A DNA stretch of 64,000 nucleotides from Rhizobium sp. 2MFCol3.1 (GCF_000377565.1 NZ_KB898353.1:558001-622000), one strand, 5' to 3'; counted from the first letter of the stretch, positions 1-8,984 are shown. Made by a program: numbers and translations. The notes: generated by a model not told the origin, from the sequence alone.

Positions 1-1263
1 GGCCATCGCGCGCGGGTTTTCAAGACGAACGCAGCCGTGGCTGAACATGCGGTCCTGCGAGGCGAACTTTCCGCGCGCCGGCGTGTCGTGCATGTAGATG
101 GCATGCGGATTGGGAAACAGGATCTTCAGCTGACCAAGCGCGTTATCAGGACCCGGCGGCTGGACGACCGCAATGTTTTCAAGCGGCTGTGTCCAATCGA
201 CCTTGGCTGACGGCATCGGCTTGCCGTTGACCGAGACCTTGTAGCCTTCTCGGTCGAGATATGAGGGATCGCGCTTCAGGTGCGGCAGCATCTCGTTCTT
301 GATGATCGACTGAGGAACACCCCAATCCGGATTGAACTCGACCGTCTTGATCGAGGCGTCGAAGAAATTCGTCTGGTGATCCTGTTGGCCGATCACGGCC
401 TTCATCGACAGCGTGAGGTTGCCGTTCTCCGTGTAGTAAGCCATGTAGGCCGGCTGGTTGATGAACACGTAGCGGTCGGGGAATTCTTGTGGCATCCATC
501 GCATCTCTTCCATCGCGACGATCACCTTGTTGATATTGACCGAGGCGTCGCCGCCCTGGCCCGACGTCTTCAGCCAATGCAATTCGGCGGCAAGCTGGGC
601 GAATTTCGGGCTGCTGGGCATGAAGCGATCGACCGCCGAGTTCAGACCGGTGGCTGCGGCCAGCTGAGCCATCGTCGCTTTCAGATCGACCGGCTTGCGC
701 TTGAAGTCGTAATAGTTCGACAGCTTGTTCGGATCGATGCGGCCGCGGAAATTATCCTGCAGGAACATCAGCATCTTGCTGGACAAAGACATCTCGAACG
801 CGGCCAGCGTCTTTGAGTTCTGCTGACCATCCACCTGAACGGCGTAGTCGGAGGCGGTCAACCCCCAGTCGTCTGCTTGCTTCAGGAGAGCGAGTGCCTG
901 GCGCGCCTTGGCGTTCGGTCCTTTGGCGTCCACCCAGATCAGCTTGGACTTCGGCTGGCCGTAGTACGCTTCAAGTGCCGAAGCGATATCGCTGTTTGCG
1001 GAAAGCGACAGGCCGCCCATCTCGCGCATCACCTTGGCCGGGCTGCCGGCGCCGCCATCAAAAAGCGTCGAAAGCATCGAGTCGTCACCCTGTCGGGCGA
1101 TATGAACGGGACGGCGCTCCGGCACCTTGTATCCGCTCGCCGCTGAAACCTGTACGGGGGGAGCGTTAGGCTGCGGTTCCGCTTGGGCGCCGACGCCGCT
1201 TGCCAATAGAGCAAGCGCGCTCGCCAGAGCGAAATTCAGGCGCAAAGCCGATGTATTAGCCAT
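1..1263 (-). CDS. L,D-transpeptidase (YkuD family), 3' end cut by window edge
   Basis: This is probably a periplasmic murein L,D-transpeptidase that makes 3-3 peptidoglycan cross-links or attaches proteins to peptidoglycan. The gene reads leftward off the window, so only the first 421 residues are visible. Residues 1-26 form a typical signal peptide ending near AQA. The middle, roughly residues 75-280, resembles the helical scaffold of YcbB/LdtD-type enzymes. The visible end carries the YkuD catalytic motif SHGCVRLENP at about residues 408-417, with catalytic Cys411 and His409. The ATG at 1263 is chosen because it directly precedes the signal peptide. The layout is long N-terminal domain plus terminal YkuD domain, so this is a YcbB-type rather than a short YbiS-type enzyme. 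I cannot see how many residues are missing. Confidence 0.93.
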   Translation of the reverse strand, partial: MANTSALRLNFALASALALLASGVGAQAEPQPNAPPVQVSAASGYKVPERRPVHIARQGDDSMLSTLFDGGAGSPAKVMREMGGLSLSANSDIASALEAYYGQPKSKLIWVDAKGPNAKARQALALLKQADDWGLTASDYAVQVDGQQNSKTLAAFEMSLSSKMLMFLQDNFRGRIDPNKLSNYYDFKRKPVDLKATMAQLAAATGLNSAVDRFMPSSPKFAQLAAELHWLKTSGQGGDASVNINKVIVAMEEMRWMPQEFPDRYVFINQPAYMAYYTENGNLTLSMKAVIGQQDHQTNFFDASIKTVEFNPDWGVPQSIIKNEMLPHLKRDPSYLDREGYKVSVNGKPMPSAKVDWTQPLENIAVVQPPGPDNALGQLKILFPNPHAIYMHDTPARGKFASQDRMFSHGCVRLENPRAMA

Positions 1264-1548
1264 TCGATACCCTCACGACGCGATGTAGGAAGCCCAGCCG
1301 ACCGAACGCCGCCTTCTGGCATCGCTGATCTTGCATAATAGCGCGGACTAGAACGGCAACATTCGGGCGGAAGCTAGGCAAAAAATCATAGCTGGAACGC
1401 GTGAAACAAATGCTCACGCGATTGTGTCGCCGTTCGGCAACTATGGCTTTCGGCCGATGATGAAAAAGCAGGCGGTTGCTCAAGATTGGACCGCCATGCA
1501 CGGCGGCCCCGCAGAATAGAAAACGGAGCCTTCGACAACGCCGAGGCG

Positions 1549-2001
1549 TCACACCTGCACGGATATGATGGTGTCAACGGAGACCGTTCCCTCGACAATA
1601 CCCCTTTGAAGATCAGCACGGCCGTGTTCGATCTCGATCACCGTATAGAGCTTGTCATCACGAAACGCGCTTGCATTGACCGTCGTGACATCATCGGCTG
1701 GTGCTGCGTCGACTTCCATGAAGTCCAGCTCGCCTGCCGCGGCGACAATGCGCGCGTCGCCCGATGTCCGCGCGGCGACGATGAGAGTGCCATGGTTGGG
1801 TGCATTATCCCAACGCGGGTCGTCAACCGCTGCGATCGGCTCCAGCCGATAGAGATTGAGCTTTTCACCGGCTCCGAGATCATGAGAGCCCGTCTGGGCC
1901 GCATCGTCGATCTGGGCCTGACTCTCCACGGATTTTCCGAATGTATTGGATGTGGTGGCATTGTTGGCGGCGTTTTCGCCGTTCCTGACGACGTTTGACA
2001 T
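1549..2001 (-). CDS. Hypothetical protein, 150 aa
   Basis: I do not recognise this 150-residue protein. It is acidic, has no signal peptide or membrane segment, and has a low-complexity Asn/Ser/Thr-rich N-terminus followed by an Ala/Asp/Val-rich, probably beta-rich body. The ATG at 2001 is selected by a strong ribosome binding site, AGGAGGAG, seven bases upstream. The open frame continues further upstream but without a comparable site. It lies 109 bp downstream of the nucleotide cyclase gene on the same strand and may be cotranscribed with it. The opposite strand is also open here, but those frames lack ribosome binding sites and look like shadows. Confidence 0.7.
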   Translation of the reverse strand: MSNVVRNGENAANNATTSNTFGKSVESQAQIDDAAQTGSHDLGAGEKLNLYRLEPIAAVDDPRWDNAPNHGTLIVAARTSGDARIVAAAGELDFMEVDAAPADDVTTVNASAFRDDKLYTVIEIEHGRADLQRGIVEGTVSVDTIISVQV

Positions 2002-2110
2002 GGTCTGCTCCTCCTTTTCGTTCATGAAGAACGAACGGGGGCGGACGTCGTTCCGCTTGAATAACCTTAGCGTCATCTGCCGGCTGGCGCCGCGCTCGAC
2101 GCCAAGTTTC

Positions 2111-4054
2111 TCAGATTGCCCTTTCTCCCCGTAGTTCCCACACGTCCACCCTGCCGGCACGGCCCTTGAGCTGCACGGGTCCGAGCGGGCGAAAGTCGAA
2201 ATGATCGGCGGTCGCATCTCTGAGCCCTCCGCTGACGAGAATGGACGTATCGAACTCCTTGTTCAGCCCTTCCAGCCGCGACGCGACGTTGATCGTGTCG
2301 CCCATGGCGGTGTACTGCTGGCGGGACACCGCGCCGAAGCTTCCGACAACGGCGGGTCCAGTGTGCAATCCAAAGCGCGTGAACAGAACGGGGCGACCAT
2401 CCTGGCGATTGGCGTCGTTCAGCGTATCGACGGCGGCTTTCATCGCCAGCGCGCAACGGCAGCCCTGCTCCGCGTGCCTCGCGTTCTCCACCGGCGCATT
2501 CCACATGACGAAGATGGAATCGCCCAGATACTGGACGACGGTTCCGCCATGCCGTTCGGCGATGTCGTTCAGCAGTTCGAAATAGTCCGATAACGTTTCG
2601 ACCAGTTCCTCGGGCGTGTGCTGCTCGGAGATGGTCGTGAAGTCGCGGATATCGGTGAACAGTGCGGTGACGTCCTGCCGTTTCGCCTTGGCGACGGCTT
2701 GCCCTTGAGGATTGACGATCCGCCGGACGACCTCGCGCGGCACATAAAGCGCGAATTGGCCGATGGCATGGCGGCTTGCCGCAAGGGCAGTCGCCAGTGT
2801 GTTGATCTCGGTGATCCATGAATGTGAAAGGCCTTTTTCGTGGATATCGAGATCGCCGATCCTGCGCGCCTCCTGCGCCAGTTGGTTAAGAGAGCGGCTG
2901 ACCATGCGCGACAGAAGTACCGCTGCCACCACGCCGGCGATCACGAAGCCGCCGGCAACGAGGAGGTTGTGCAGCAACAGCCGGTTCGCCTGCGCCACCA
3001 GATCAGCCAGCGGCACGACGATCGCCGCCTCGCTTCCCGCAAAGAGGCCGGAAACGCTGATCGGCGCGACTTGCACGAGGTAGCGTTCGCCATCGAGGTC
3101 GAGCCTGGCAAGACCGCCGGCGGCGAAGGTGGCGTCCCGCCTGAGCGTGATGACTGTCGCAAGGCTCGTATCGAAGTTGCGATCCGTCGCCTCGATGCCA
3201 CCCGTGCTGCGCGACCACAGATCCATCAGCCTGCTCATGACCTCGGGGTCGGAATGCGCAACCAGATCATCCGCCCCATCAATGATATAGGCGCGGGCAC
3301 GGGGTGAAATCTCGCTTGCGTCCAAGAGGTGGCTGATCGTTCTCAGGTGGATGTTGATACCGACCACGACCTCGCCGTTGTTTCGCATCGGTGCGGCGAT
3401 CGTCAACGTCGGCGCCTTCAGCGTTCCCGCGACATACGGCCCGACCGAGACCGGCTTGGCATCCTGGACGACGGCCTGGTACCAGGGGCGGTCTCGCGGA
3501 TCGAAGGATAGGTCGTCGACGGCGCGCTCCTCGATCACATCAGCCTGGGCGTCGAGAAAGCGCAGCGTCGAGATGACATCGGGCTGGTCTCTGCGCGCGA
3601 TCATACGGATGGCGAAGACCGCGTCCTTCGGCGCCGACAACGTCTGGCGCACATCCTCGCGCATGAGGCTGATCACCTGCAGATAGGAACCGTCAGGATA
3701 TCCGGCGTAGACGCTTGTTGCATTGGGAACGTTGTGCAAGATCTCGAGAAAGAGCTTCTCCTTGGCGTCGAAGTCCTCGGAAGGTGCCGTGGCGAGCTGC
3801 GGCATGGTCGAGGCGAGCGCGATAGCGTCGCTGCCTCCCTGCAAGGTCGTGCGATATCCTTCTATCAAACGCAGGCCCATCTGGCGCATCTGTTGCGCAC
3901 CTGATGTCACCGCCGCGCTGGTGCCCTGACTGAATGCCATCCAGATGATCGGCAACGACGTGAAGAGAAGCGACGCGACCACAAGCACGCCAAGATGCAG
4001 CCTGAGCGGCCGAGACCAGCCGACAGCATTTTTGGAAATGTCACTGCCTGCCAT
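2111..4054 (-). CDS. Membrane class III adenylate/guanylate cyclase (dCache-HAMP-cyclase)
   Basis: This 647-residue protein looks like a membrane receptor cyclase. A TM helix near residues 15-37 is followed by a large periplasmic sensor of dCache type, a second TM helix near 340-365, a HAMP-like linker and a C-terminal class III catalytic domain from about 462. Metal-binding aspartates are present in FTDIRDF (Asp468) and YLGDS (Asp512), and the transition-state Asn589 and Arg593 are present in GDTINVASR. The position that is normally the adenine-selecting lysine (K-x-x-G-D) is Gln508, so nucleotide preference cannot be assumed to be ATP. The ATG at 4054 has GAGGG at good spacing; an in-frame ATG lies 18 bp further upstream. 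A hypothetical gene follows downstream. Confidence 0.9.
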   Translation of the reverse strand: MAGSDISKNAVGWSRPLRLHLGVLVVASLLFTSLPIIWMAFSQGTSAAVTSGAQQMRQMGLRLIEGYRTTLQGGSDAIALASTMPQLATAPSEDFDAKEKLFLEILHNVPNATSVYAGYPDGSYLQVISLMREDVRQTLSAPKDAVFAIRMIARRDQPDVISTLRFLDAQADVIEERAVDDLSFDPRDRPWYQAVVQDAKPVSVGPYVAGTLKAPTLTIAAPMRNNGEVVVGINIHLRTISHLLDASEISPRARAYIIDGADDLVAHSDPEVMSRLMDLWSRSTGGIEATDRNFDTSLATVITLRRDATFAAGGLARLDLDGERYLVQVAPISVSGLFAGSEAAIVVPLADLVAQANRLLLHNLLVAGGFVIAGVVAAVLLSRMVSRSLNQLAQEARRIGDLDIHEKGLSHSWITEINTLATALAASRHAIGQFALYVPREVVRRIVNPQGQAVAKAKRQDVTALFTDIRDFTTISEQHTPEELVETLSDYFELLNDIAERHGGTVVQYLGDSIFVMWNAPVENARHAEQGCRCALAMKAAVDTLNDANRQDGRPVLFTRFGLHTGPAVVGSFGAVSRQQYTAMGDTINVASRLEGLNKEFDTSILVSGGLRDATADHFDFRPLGPVQLKGRAGRVDVWELRGERAI

Positions 4055-4177
4055 CGCGCGTCCCTCTGCCACGCTGCCATACTGATGTCATACGACGTCG
4101 CGGCAGGTGCTGACTAGAGTGGTCGCTGCGCATCACCCTCGGCGCATGGCAAGGCCACCGAAAAGATCACCGCGAGA

Positions 4178-4543
4178 TCATTGCGGCTTCAGGTCATAGG
4201 CCTGGTGGGAGGCTCTGAGATCGGCAAGGGTCTTGCCGACGCAATTGCCGCCGCCTTCGCCGCCGACGACTGCCTTGGCCTGGCCGTCGAGCGAGATGGT
4301 GCCGGCGATGCGATCGGAGGCGACGTAGGTTGCGAGACCTGCGTCGGTGACCCTGGAGAGGTAGAAGATGTGGGTCGTATCTTTCTGCTGGCAGTGAATG
4401 ACGATTGGGAAGCTCTTCAACGGATCATCGGCGGCATAAGCCGTGGCTGTGCCGGCGAGATAGGGCAGGGCGATCGTGGCGATGGTTATCGCCAGGGCCG
4501 GCCCGCGCCGTTTGGGCGAATGTCGAAGCGCAACATTTGTCAT
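4178..4543 (-). CDS. Hypothetical secreted protein, 121 aa
   Basis: This small exported protein of unknown function starts at 4543 behind a perfect AGGAGG site. Residues 1 to about 40 form a basic n-region, a hydrophobic core and an AYA-A-type cleavage site. The mature part of about 80 residues contains two cysteines (VIHCQQ and GGGNCVGK) that could form a disulfide in the periplasm. It is 62 bp downstream of the FixK-like regulator on the same strand, so the two may share a transcript. I know no named family for it. Confidence 0.75.
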   Translation of the reverse strand: MTNVALRHSPKRRGPALAITIATIALPYLAGTATAYAADDPLKSFPIVIHCQQKDTTHIFYLSRVTDAGLATYVASDRIAGTISLDGQAKAVVGGEGGGNCVGKTLADLRASHQAYDLKPQ

Positions 4544-4605
4544 CGAGACCTCCTGTTTCCTGCGCGTTACATCGTTTGCGATTTGTCGTTGCGCGTTCAC
4601 CAAGC

Positions 4606-5244
4606 CTAGAGCGCGAGGGCGGCGAGCGCGTCTCTGTCCATCAGTTGCACGCGCCGCTGCAGCTTGCCCTTGAGGCGGATGATGTGTCTCTCGCGCAGCT
4701 TGGTGAAGGAGCGGGCCACGGTTTCGATGGTCAGGCCGAGATAATCGGCGACGTCGCTGCGGCACATCATCAGGTCGAATTCGTTTTCGCCGGGGTGGCG
4801 TTCGGCCATCTCCTCGATGAAGACGGCCACGCGCTTCAAGGCGCTCTGCTCGATCATCGCCAGCTGCCGCGACTGGGCCTTTGCCAGATTGGCGAGCGCG
4901 ATGTTGAGCAGGCTTCCCGTGGGGGTGCTGTTTGCCGTCGTCGCGAAAGGGCGGATCCTCGCCTCGCAGACTGCCTCGGCAAAATCGGCGCGGCAGTCGC
5001 CCTGTTCGAGGCCGAACCAATCGCCCTTGGCGCAGAAAGACAAGATATGCCGGTGCCCGTCCGACATCAGCCGATAGATCCTGATCGCGCCGGCTTCCAC
5101 CTGGTAGAAGGCAAGCACTTTCTGGCCCTCGCTATAGACGATCTGGTCCTGTTTCAGCCTGATCGTCTGGTCGGCAGGCTCGAAGGCGCGTGGGCGCGTG
5201 GGGACTTGGATAGGCTCCTGTCGCAGATCGTGAACATGCAACAT
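4606..5244 (-). CDS. FixK-like Crp/Fnr family transcriptional regulator
   Basis: This 212-residue regulator has an N-terminal cyclic-nucleotide-type beta-roll (about residues 20-130), a dimerisation helix and a C-terminal winged helix. The recognition region RSDVADYLGLTIETVARSF (about residues 162-180) is of the FixK/Fnr class, predicting binding to TTGAT-N4-ATCAA. The N-terminal cysteine cluster that holds the Fe-S centre of true FNR is absent, so it should act like FixK, with oxygen sensed elsewhere. The ATG at 5244 follows GGAGGGAG. A K-box-like repeat lies at 5308-5323 in the divergent promoter region. Three FixK boxes occur 4-10 kb away, before a small secreted gene, arcA and adiA, which makes those genes its natural candidate targets. 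Confidence 0.9.
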   Translation of the reverse strand: MLHVHDLRQEPIQVPTRPRAFEPADQTIRLKQDQIVYSEGQKVLAFYQVEAGAIRIYRLMSDGHRHILSFCAKGDWFGLEQGDCRADFAEAVCEARIRPFATTANSTPTGSLLNIALANLAKAQSRQLAMIEQSALKRVAVFIEEMAERHPGENEFDLMMCRSDVADYLGLTIETVARSFTKLRERHIIRLKGKLQRRVQLMDRDALAALAL

Positions 5245-5307
5245 CGTATCTCCCTCCATTCCCCACAGAATAGGCAAATCGGGCGGCGCGGCACATTCGA
5301 AATTCCC

Positions 5308-5323
5308 CTTACGTAGTGCTACG
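5308..5323 (+). promoter_or_regulatory. K-box-like direct repeat, site E
   Basis: CTTACG-TAGT-GCTACG is a 10-bp-period direct repeat in the 168-bp gap between the FixK-like gene (start 5244, minus) and the TolB-like gene (start 5413, plus). It fits the family GTTACG-N4-GYTACG found six more times in this window. The flank AATTCCCC just upstream also recalls rhizobial FixJ sites, so either type of regulator could act here. Confidence 0.5.
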
Positions 5324-5412
5324 GAAGTTCTCCTCGCGCGCGCGGTGTATAACGCCTGAAGGTCAAAACCCCAGCCCCACAAAACGACCGGGTCTTTCCG
5401 CAGGAGGGATCG

Positions 5413-6387
5413 ATGGCATCGAGCGACGGCGAGAACCGCGACGCCGAACAGAACCGTGCCGAGATCATCGAGCAGCTCGAGCGGATCTTGAGAAGTCGCG
5501 AGTTCCAGGCGCCGGATCGTGGCCGCCGTTTCTTGCGCTATATCGTCGAAGAGGCGGTCGATGGTCGAAGCGAGGGGCTGACCGCGTATAATATTGCGCA
5601 GGCGGTGTTCGGTCGCGGCGCGGATTTCGATGCGCAGAGCGATCCTGTCGTCAGGATCGAGGCCGGCCGCATCCGGCGTGCGCTGGAGCGCTATTACCTC
5701 GTCTGCGGGAGCGGCGACCCCGTGCATATCACCATTCCGAAGGGGCATTACGCGCCACGTTTCGAGCGGCGAGCCGCGACGGAGGGGCCGGTGAGCAGGC
5801 CCGCTGCGGGCTCAGGCTTGGCGAGCGGCTCGGCACAGCCGGGGCGGAGTGCGCGCAAGCTCGGCTATCGCGATCTTCTGGTGCCGGTCGGCGTTCCCGC
5901 CATCTTCGCGGCGCTCGCCATGCTGGCGCTTATTCGTCCGCCTGAGGAGTATCTTGCGCCGGCTCCGGACCGACCGGCGGCGGCGCAGGACCAGGTGGGC
6001 GGTGTGCGTGTTATCGTCGAGCCGCTGGCTGTCCTTGGCGCTCCGTCGGGCGGCGCGGAGATTGCCAGGGGGCTTAACGACCAGATCATCTCGCAGCTGA
6101 CGAAGCTCGATGGCGTCGTGGTCATGACGCCCGCCAGTTCTTCTCCCGCGGACGAGGCGGGGAGCGCGGTGTTTGCCTTGCAGGGCAACGTCACCTTCGC
6201 GGACGATGCGCTGCATGTACAGCTGCGGTTGATCCGTAGCGCCGACGGGCGGGTGATATGGGCCAAGCGGTTCGATCACGACACGACCGGCCAGAACGTC
6301 TTCGATCTGCAGGACGCAATCGGGACGCGGGTCGTCAAGGACATCGCGGCGATCAGTGAAATCAAGGATGCGTCGCACCTGCGTTAG
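5413..6387 (+). CDS. Short paralogue with conserved N-domain, TM helix and TolB-like domain
   Basis: This 324-residue protein has a conserved N-terminal module (about residues 15-120; motifs GRRFLRYIVEE, DPVVRIEAGRIRR, ITIPKG), a single TM helix near 160-180 and a C-terminal TolB-N-like domain (about 200-320) of the kind linked to signalling proteins and adenylate cyclases. It is clearly homologous to the convergent neighbour at 6421-8217 over its whole length, but it ends where that protein's TPR region begins. The stop falls at the domain boundary and there is no obvious downstream coding remnant. It therefore looks like a naturally short form rather than a recent frameshift. GGAGGG precedes the ATG. 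Function is unknown; a membrane-anchored sensor or regulator is a guess. Confidence 0.82.
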   Translation: MASSDGENRDAEQNRAEIIEQLERILRSREFQAPDRGRRFLRYIVEEAVDGRSEGLTAYNIAQAVFGRGADFDAQSDPVVRIEAGRIRRALERYYLVCGSGDPVHITIPKGHYAPRFERRAATEGPVSRPAAGSGLASGSAQPGRSARKLGYRDLLVPVGVPAIFAALAMLALIRPPEEYLAPAPDRPAAAQDQVGGVRVIVEPLAVLGAPSGGAEIARGLNDQIISQLTKLDGVVVMTPASSSPADEAGSAVFALQGNVTFADDALHVQLRLIRSADGRVIWAKRFDHDTTGQNVFDLQDAIGTRVVKDIAAISEIKDASHLR

Positions 6388-6420
6388 CAATGTTCGGCTG
6401 GCCGCCCGCGCTCTGTCGGT

Positions 6421-8217
6421 TCACTTTGGGCCGTTTGCGTTCGGGCGTTCGGCGCTGAGGCCGGCCATCTCGTTGCCGACGCCCACCGCGCGCAGCCCGG
6501 TCAGCATGCGCTCCAGATCTTCCGGGCGCTGCAGACGCCGGGACACTTCCTCGCGGACGTTCTTCATCATCTCGGGCGCGTGGGCGTTCAGCCAGTCTCT
6601 CAGTTGCGCGGCTTCTTTGGTCTTGCCTTCCGCTCCAAGGATGGAGAGCAGAACCAGGCGGTGCATCGGGTTGTATTCCAGGTCAGACATGCGCGACCAA
6701 AGCTCGGCGGCCTGCAGGTCACCACGCATGAAGGCGCAGAGCGCCATGCCGACTTCGTAATATCCCTTGGGGCCGGCATCCTTGTTGACGGCGCGGGAGA
6801 CGAGCTCGCAGCCGGATTGCCATTTGCCGGACATGGCGAGCCGCAGCCCGTATTCGCCGGCGACCTCGGTGTCGTTGGCATTGGCGGCATAGGCGGCGGC
6901 GCCGAGTTTCAGCGCCTTGTCGATATCGTTGGTGAAGAAGCTCACCAGCATCGCCGCTTGCAGCGCGCGGGTATTGTTCGGAGCGATCGCTGTCGCACGC
7001 TCGGCTGCCTTGGTCGCCAGCGTCATGGTCTCGGGCGATGGCTGCGCGCCGAGCTTGTAGCGGAACCGGATTTCATCGAGATAGACAAGCGACAGCAGCG
7101 CCCAGGATGTGGCGTTATCAGGGAAGCGCTCGGTTGCGCGGAGAAGACAATCGCGGGCGGCGGTATGGCTTTTTGCATCCATTCCCCGGCGATAGCTGTA
7201 ATAAGCGAGCGTACAGTCGTAGGCGCCGCCCATTTCGCTCAAGGACGGTTCGGCGATCTTGTCGGTATCGGTGACGAAGATCGCGCCATAGGGCTGGGCG
7301 ACGGACACCGCGATATCCTGCCCGATATCGGCCTGGATCTGCAGGATGCTCTTGGCGCCAAGATCGGCGTCGTAATTGTTCGCCCAGATGACAGCCGCAT
7401 CCGAGCGGCGGATCAGACGGGAGATGGAGCGCAGCCTGTTGCCATCGCGCTGAACGCTGCCCTGCAAGGCAAAGCCGTGCAGGTTTCCGTCCTTGGCCCT
7501 CGATGGGTCGGCGACGACGATGATGTCGTCGAAGGTTGCAAGCTGGCCGATGATCTCATCCCTCAATCCGTGGGCGATATCGGCGGTCGCGCCTTCTTCT
7601 CCATCCGATTGGAAGTTTTCGACGACGATCATCGGGCTGGAGGTTTCGGCGACCGGGGATTGATGCGTTCCGATCCGGCCGGTCAGCAAGCCCGCCGGCC
7701 AAAGGAAGTAACCGGCTGTCGCGGCGATCAGGAGTGTCGCGCTAACCGCCAATGCTGCGAATGATCTGGTATCTCTCGCCTTGCGATCTGCCGGTGCGCG
7801 TGTCGTCGTGGGCTCGGAACGAGGCGCCGGATCGGCGGATGGAGGCGATGGCTCGGCATAATCGAAATGCGGGACGTAGCCACCCTTGGGAATGGTGATC
7901 ACGATCGGATCGGACTGCCCGGCGACGAGATAATAGCGCTCGAGGCCGCGGCGAATGCGGCCGGCTTCTATCCTGACGACGGGGTCGTTCTGTGCGTCGA
8001 AGGAACTCTGCCTGCCGAAGATTTCATTGGCGATGGTGAAGGCCTTGAGGAACTGGGCGCGTCCCTCCAGGGTCTCGGTGACCACGAAGCGCAGGAACTT
8101 CCGGCCACGCTCGGGCGAGTGAAACTCGTCGCTGGCGAGAACACGCTCGAGTTGCTGGAGGATGTCTTCCGGTTTCGGCGCTTGTTCGCCTGATAATTCG
8201 ACTTTTGCGCTACTCAT
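6421..8217 (-). CDS. Membrane protein with conserved N-domain, TolB-like domain and TPR repeats
   Basis: This 598-residue protein has the same architecture as 5413-6387 plus a long C-terminal helical repeat region. The N-module is at about residues 15-120 (GRKFLRFVVTE, DPVVRIEAGRIRR, ITIPKG), a TM helix is near 150-172 and the TolB-like domain spans about 190-330. TPR-like repeats at about 340-570 include segments such as ATERFPDNATSWALLSLVY and AIAPNNTRALQAAM. Similar proteins in rhizobia are often annotated as adenylate cyclase-like, but no class III catalytic motif is visible here. The DNA- or ligand-binding role of the N-module is unproven. The two paralogues are tail to tail, 33 bp apart. 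Confidence 0.85.
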   Translation of the reverse strand: MSSAKVELSGEQAPKPEDILQQLERVLASDEFHSPERGRKFLRFVVTETLEGRAQFLKAFTIANEIFGRQSSFDAQNDPVVRIEAGRIRRGLERYYLVAGQSDPIVITIPKGGYVPHFDYAEPSPPSADPAPRSEPTTTRAPADRKARDTRSFAALAVSATLLIAATAGYFLWPAGLLTGRIGTHQSPVAETSSPMIVVENFQSDGEEGATADIAHGLRDEIIGQLATFDDIIVVADPSRAKDGNLHGFALQGSVQRDGNRLRSISRLIRRSDAAVIWANNYDADLGAKSILQIQADIGQDIAVSVAQPYGAIFVTDTDKIAEPSLSEMGGAYDCTLAYYSYRRGMDAKSHTAARDCLLRATERFPDNATSWALLSLVYLDEIRFRYKLGAQPSPETMTLATKAAERATAIAPNNTRALQAAMLVSFFTNDIDKALKLGAAAYAANANDTEVAGEYGLRLAMSGKWQSGCELVSRAVNKDAGPKGYYEVGMALCAFMRGDLQAAELWSRMSDLEYNPMHRLVLLSILGAEGKTKEAAQLRDWLNAHAPEMMKNVREEVSRRLQRPEDLERMLTGLRAVGVGNEMAGLSAERPNANGPK

Positions 8218-8315
8218 GATGCCCCTCCGACACGATCACGCAATTCTATTCAGTCGTTACTAATGGAGCATATCCCATAACCATGTGTGGTTTCAATGGC
8301 TTTGTCGAGCGCAGC

Positions 8316-8984
8316 TTAAAGTAGCCTGGCCGGTACCGCTGGTAGAGCCGGGCCGCGAGGTGGGGCGGGTTGCGGCATGCCGCCTGACGTCAAGACCATG
8401 CGCAGCAGTTCCGCCAAGTTGCGCGCCTCCATTTTCGCCATGACGTTGGCGCGATGCACCTCGACGGTGCGGGCGCTGATGCCGAGGTTGAAGGCGATCA
8501 TCTTGTTCTGCAGACCGTCCAGAACAGCGGCCAGAACCTGGTGTTCCCGGTCTGTCAGCTGCCGCATCCGGTTGGCGACCGTTTCGATATCAACCGGCGT
8601 CGGCGGGGAAGGCGCCCGGCGCGATGTGGCCTGGTTTATCGCGGCAATCAGCGCCTGGTCCTCGAACGGCTTCTTGATGAAATCGGCCGCACCCGCCTTC
8701 ATCGCCTGTACCGCCGTCTCCACGTCTCCATCGCCGCCGACAAGGATCGTGGGGATGTTCGCGTTCAGCGCATTCAGCCGCTCCAGCAGCTGCAGCCCGT
8801 CCGTGCAGGACATGCGTGTGACCTTGACGAGGCAAGCCCTGCCGGAGACGGGCAACTGATCCAGAAACGCAGAAGCGCTCTCATAGGCGCGAACCGCGAA
8901 GCCCGAGGATATCAGCAGGAACGTCAGGGATCGCCGTGGTATCTCCTGGTCGTCGACAAGGTGCACGGTCAGGTCATTCGCCAT
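8316..8984 (-). CDS. FixJ-family LuxR-type regulator with degenerate receiver domain
   Basis: This 222-residue protein aligns with FixJ from end to end. The receiver spans residues 5-122, and a LuxR helix-turn-helix at about 145-205 includes LTDREHQVLAAVLDG and ISARTVEVHRANVMAKM. The acidic pocket (Asp11, Asp12) and the conserved Lys105 (KKPFED) remain. The phosphoacceptor Asp (FixJ Asp54) is replaced: the expected TDLRMP reads KVTRMS, placing Val55 there. The switch Thr of ITGHGD is also lost (LVGGDGD, Val83). It is therefore probably an aspartate-less receiver acting without phosphorylation. No FixL-like kinase is in the window. A K-box-like repeat lies 100 bp upstream. Confidence 0.88.
   Translation of the reverse strand: MANDLTVHLVDDQEIPRRSLTFLLISSGFAVRAYESASAFLDQLPVSGRACLVKVTRMSCTDGLQLLERLNALNANIPTILVGGDGDVETAVQAMKAGAADFIKKPFEDQALIAAINQATSRRAPSPPTPVDIETVANRMRQLTDREHQVLAAVLDGLQNKMIAFNLGISARTVEVHRANVMAKMEARNLAELLRMVLTSGGMPQPAPPRGPALPAVPARLL

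Noticed and set aside
4606..5244. Calling the Crp/Fnr regulator FNR (AnR) itself
   Set aside because: The N-terminal cysteines needed for the Fe-S cluster are absent, so FixK-like is the better description.
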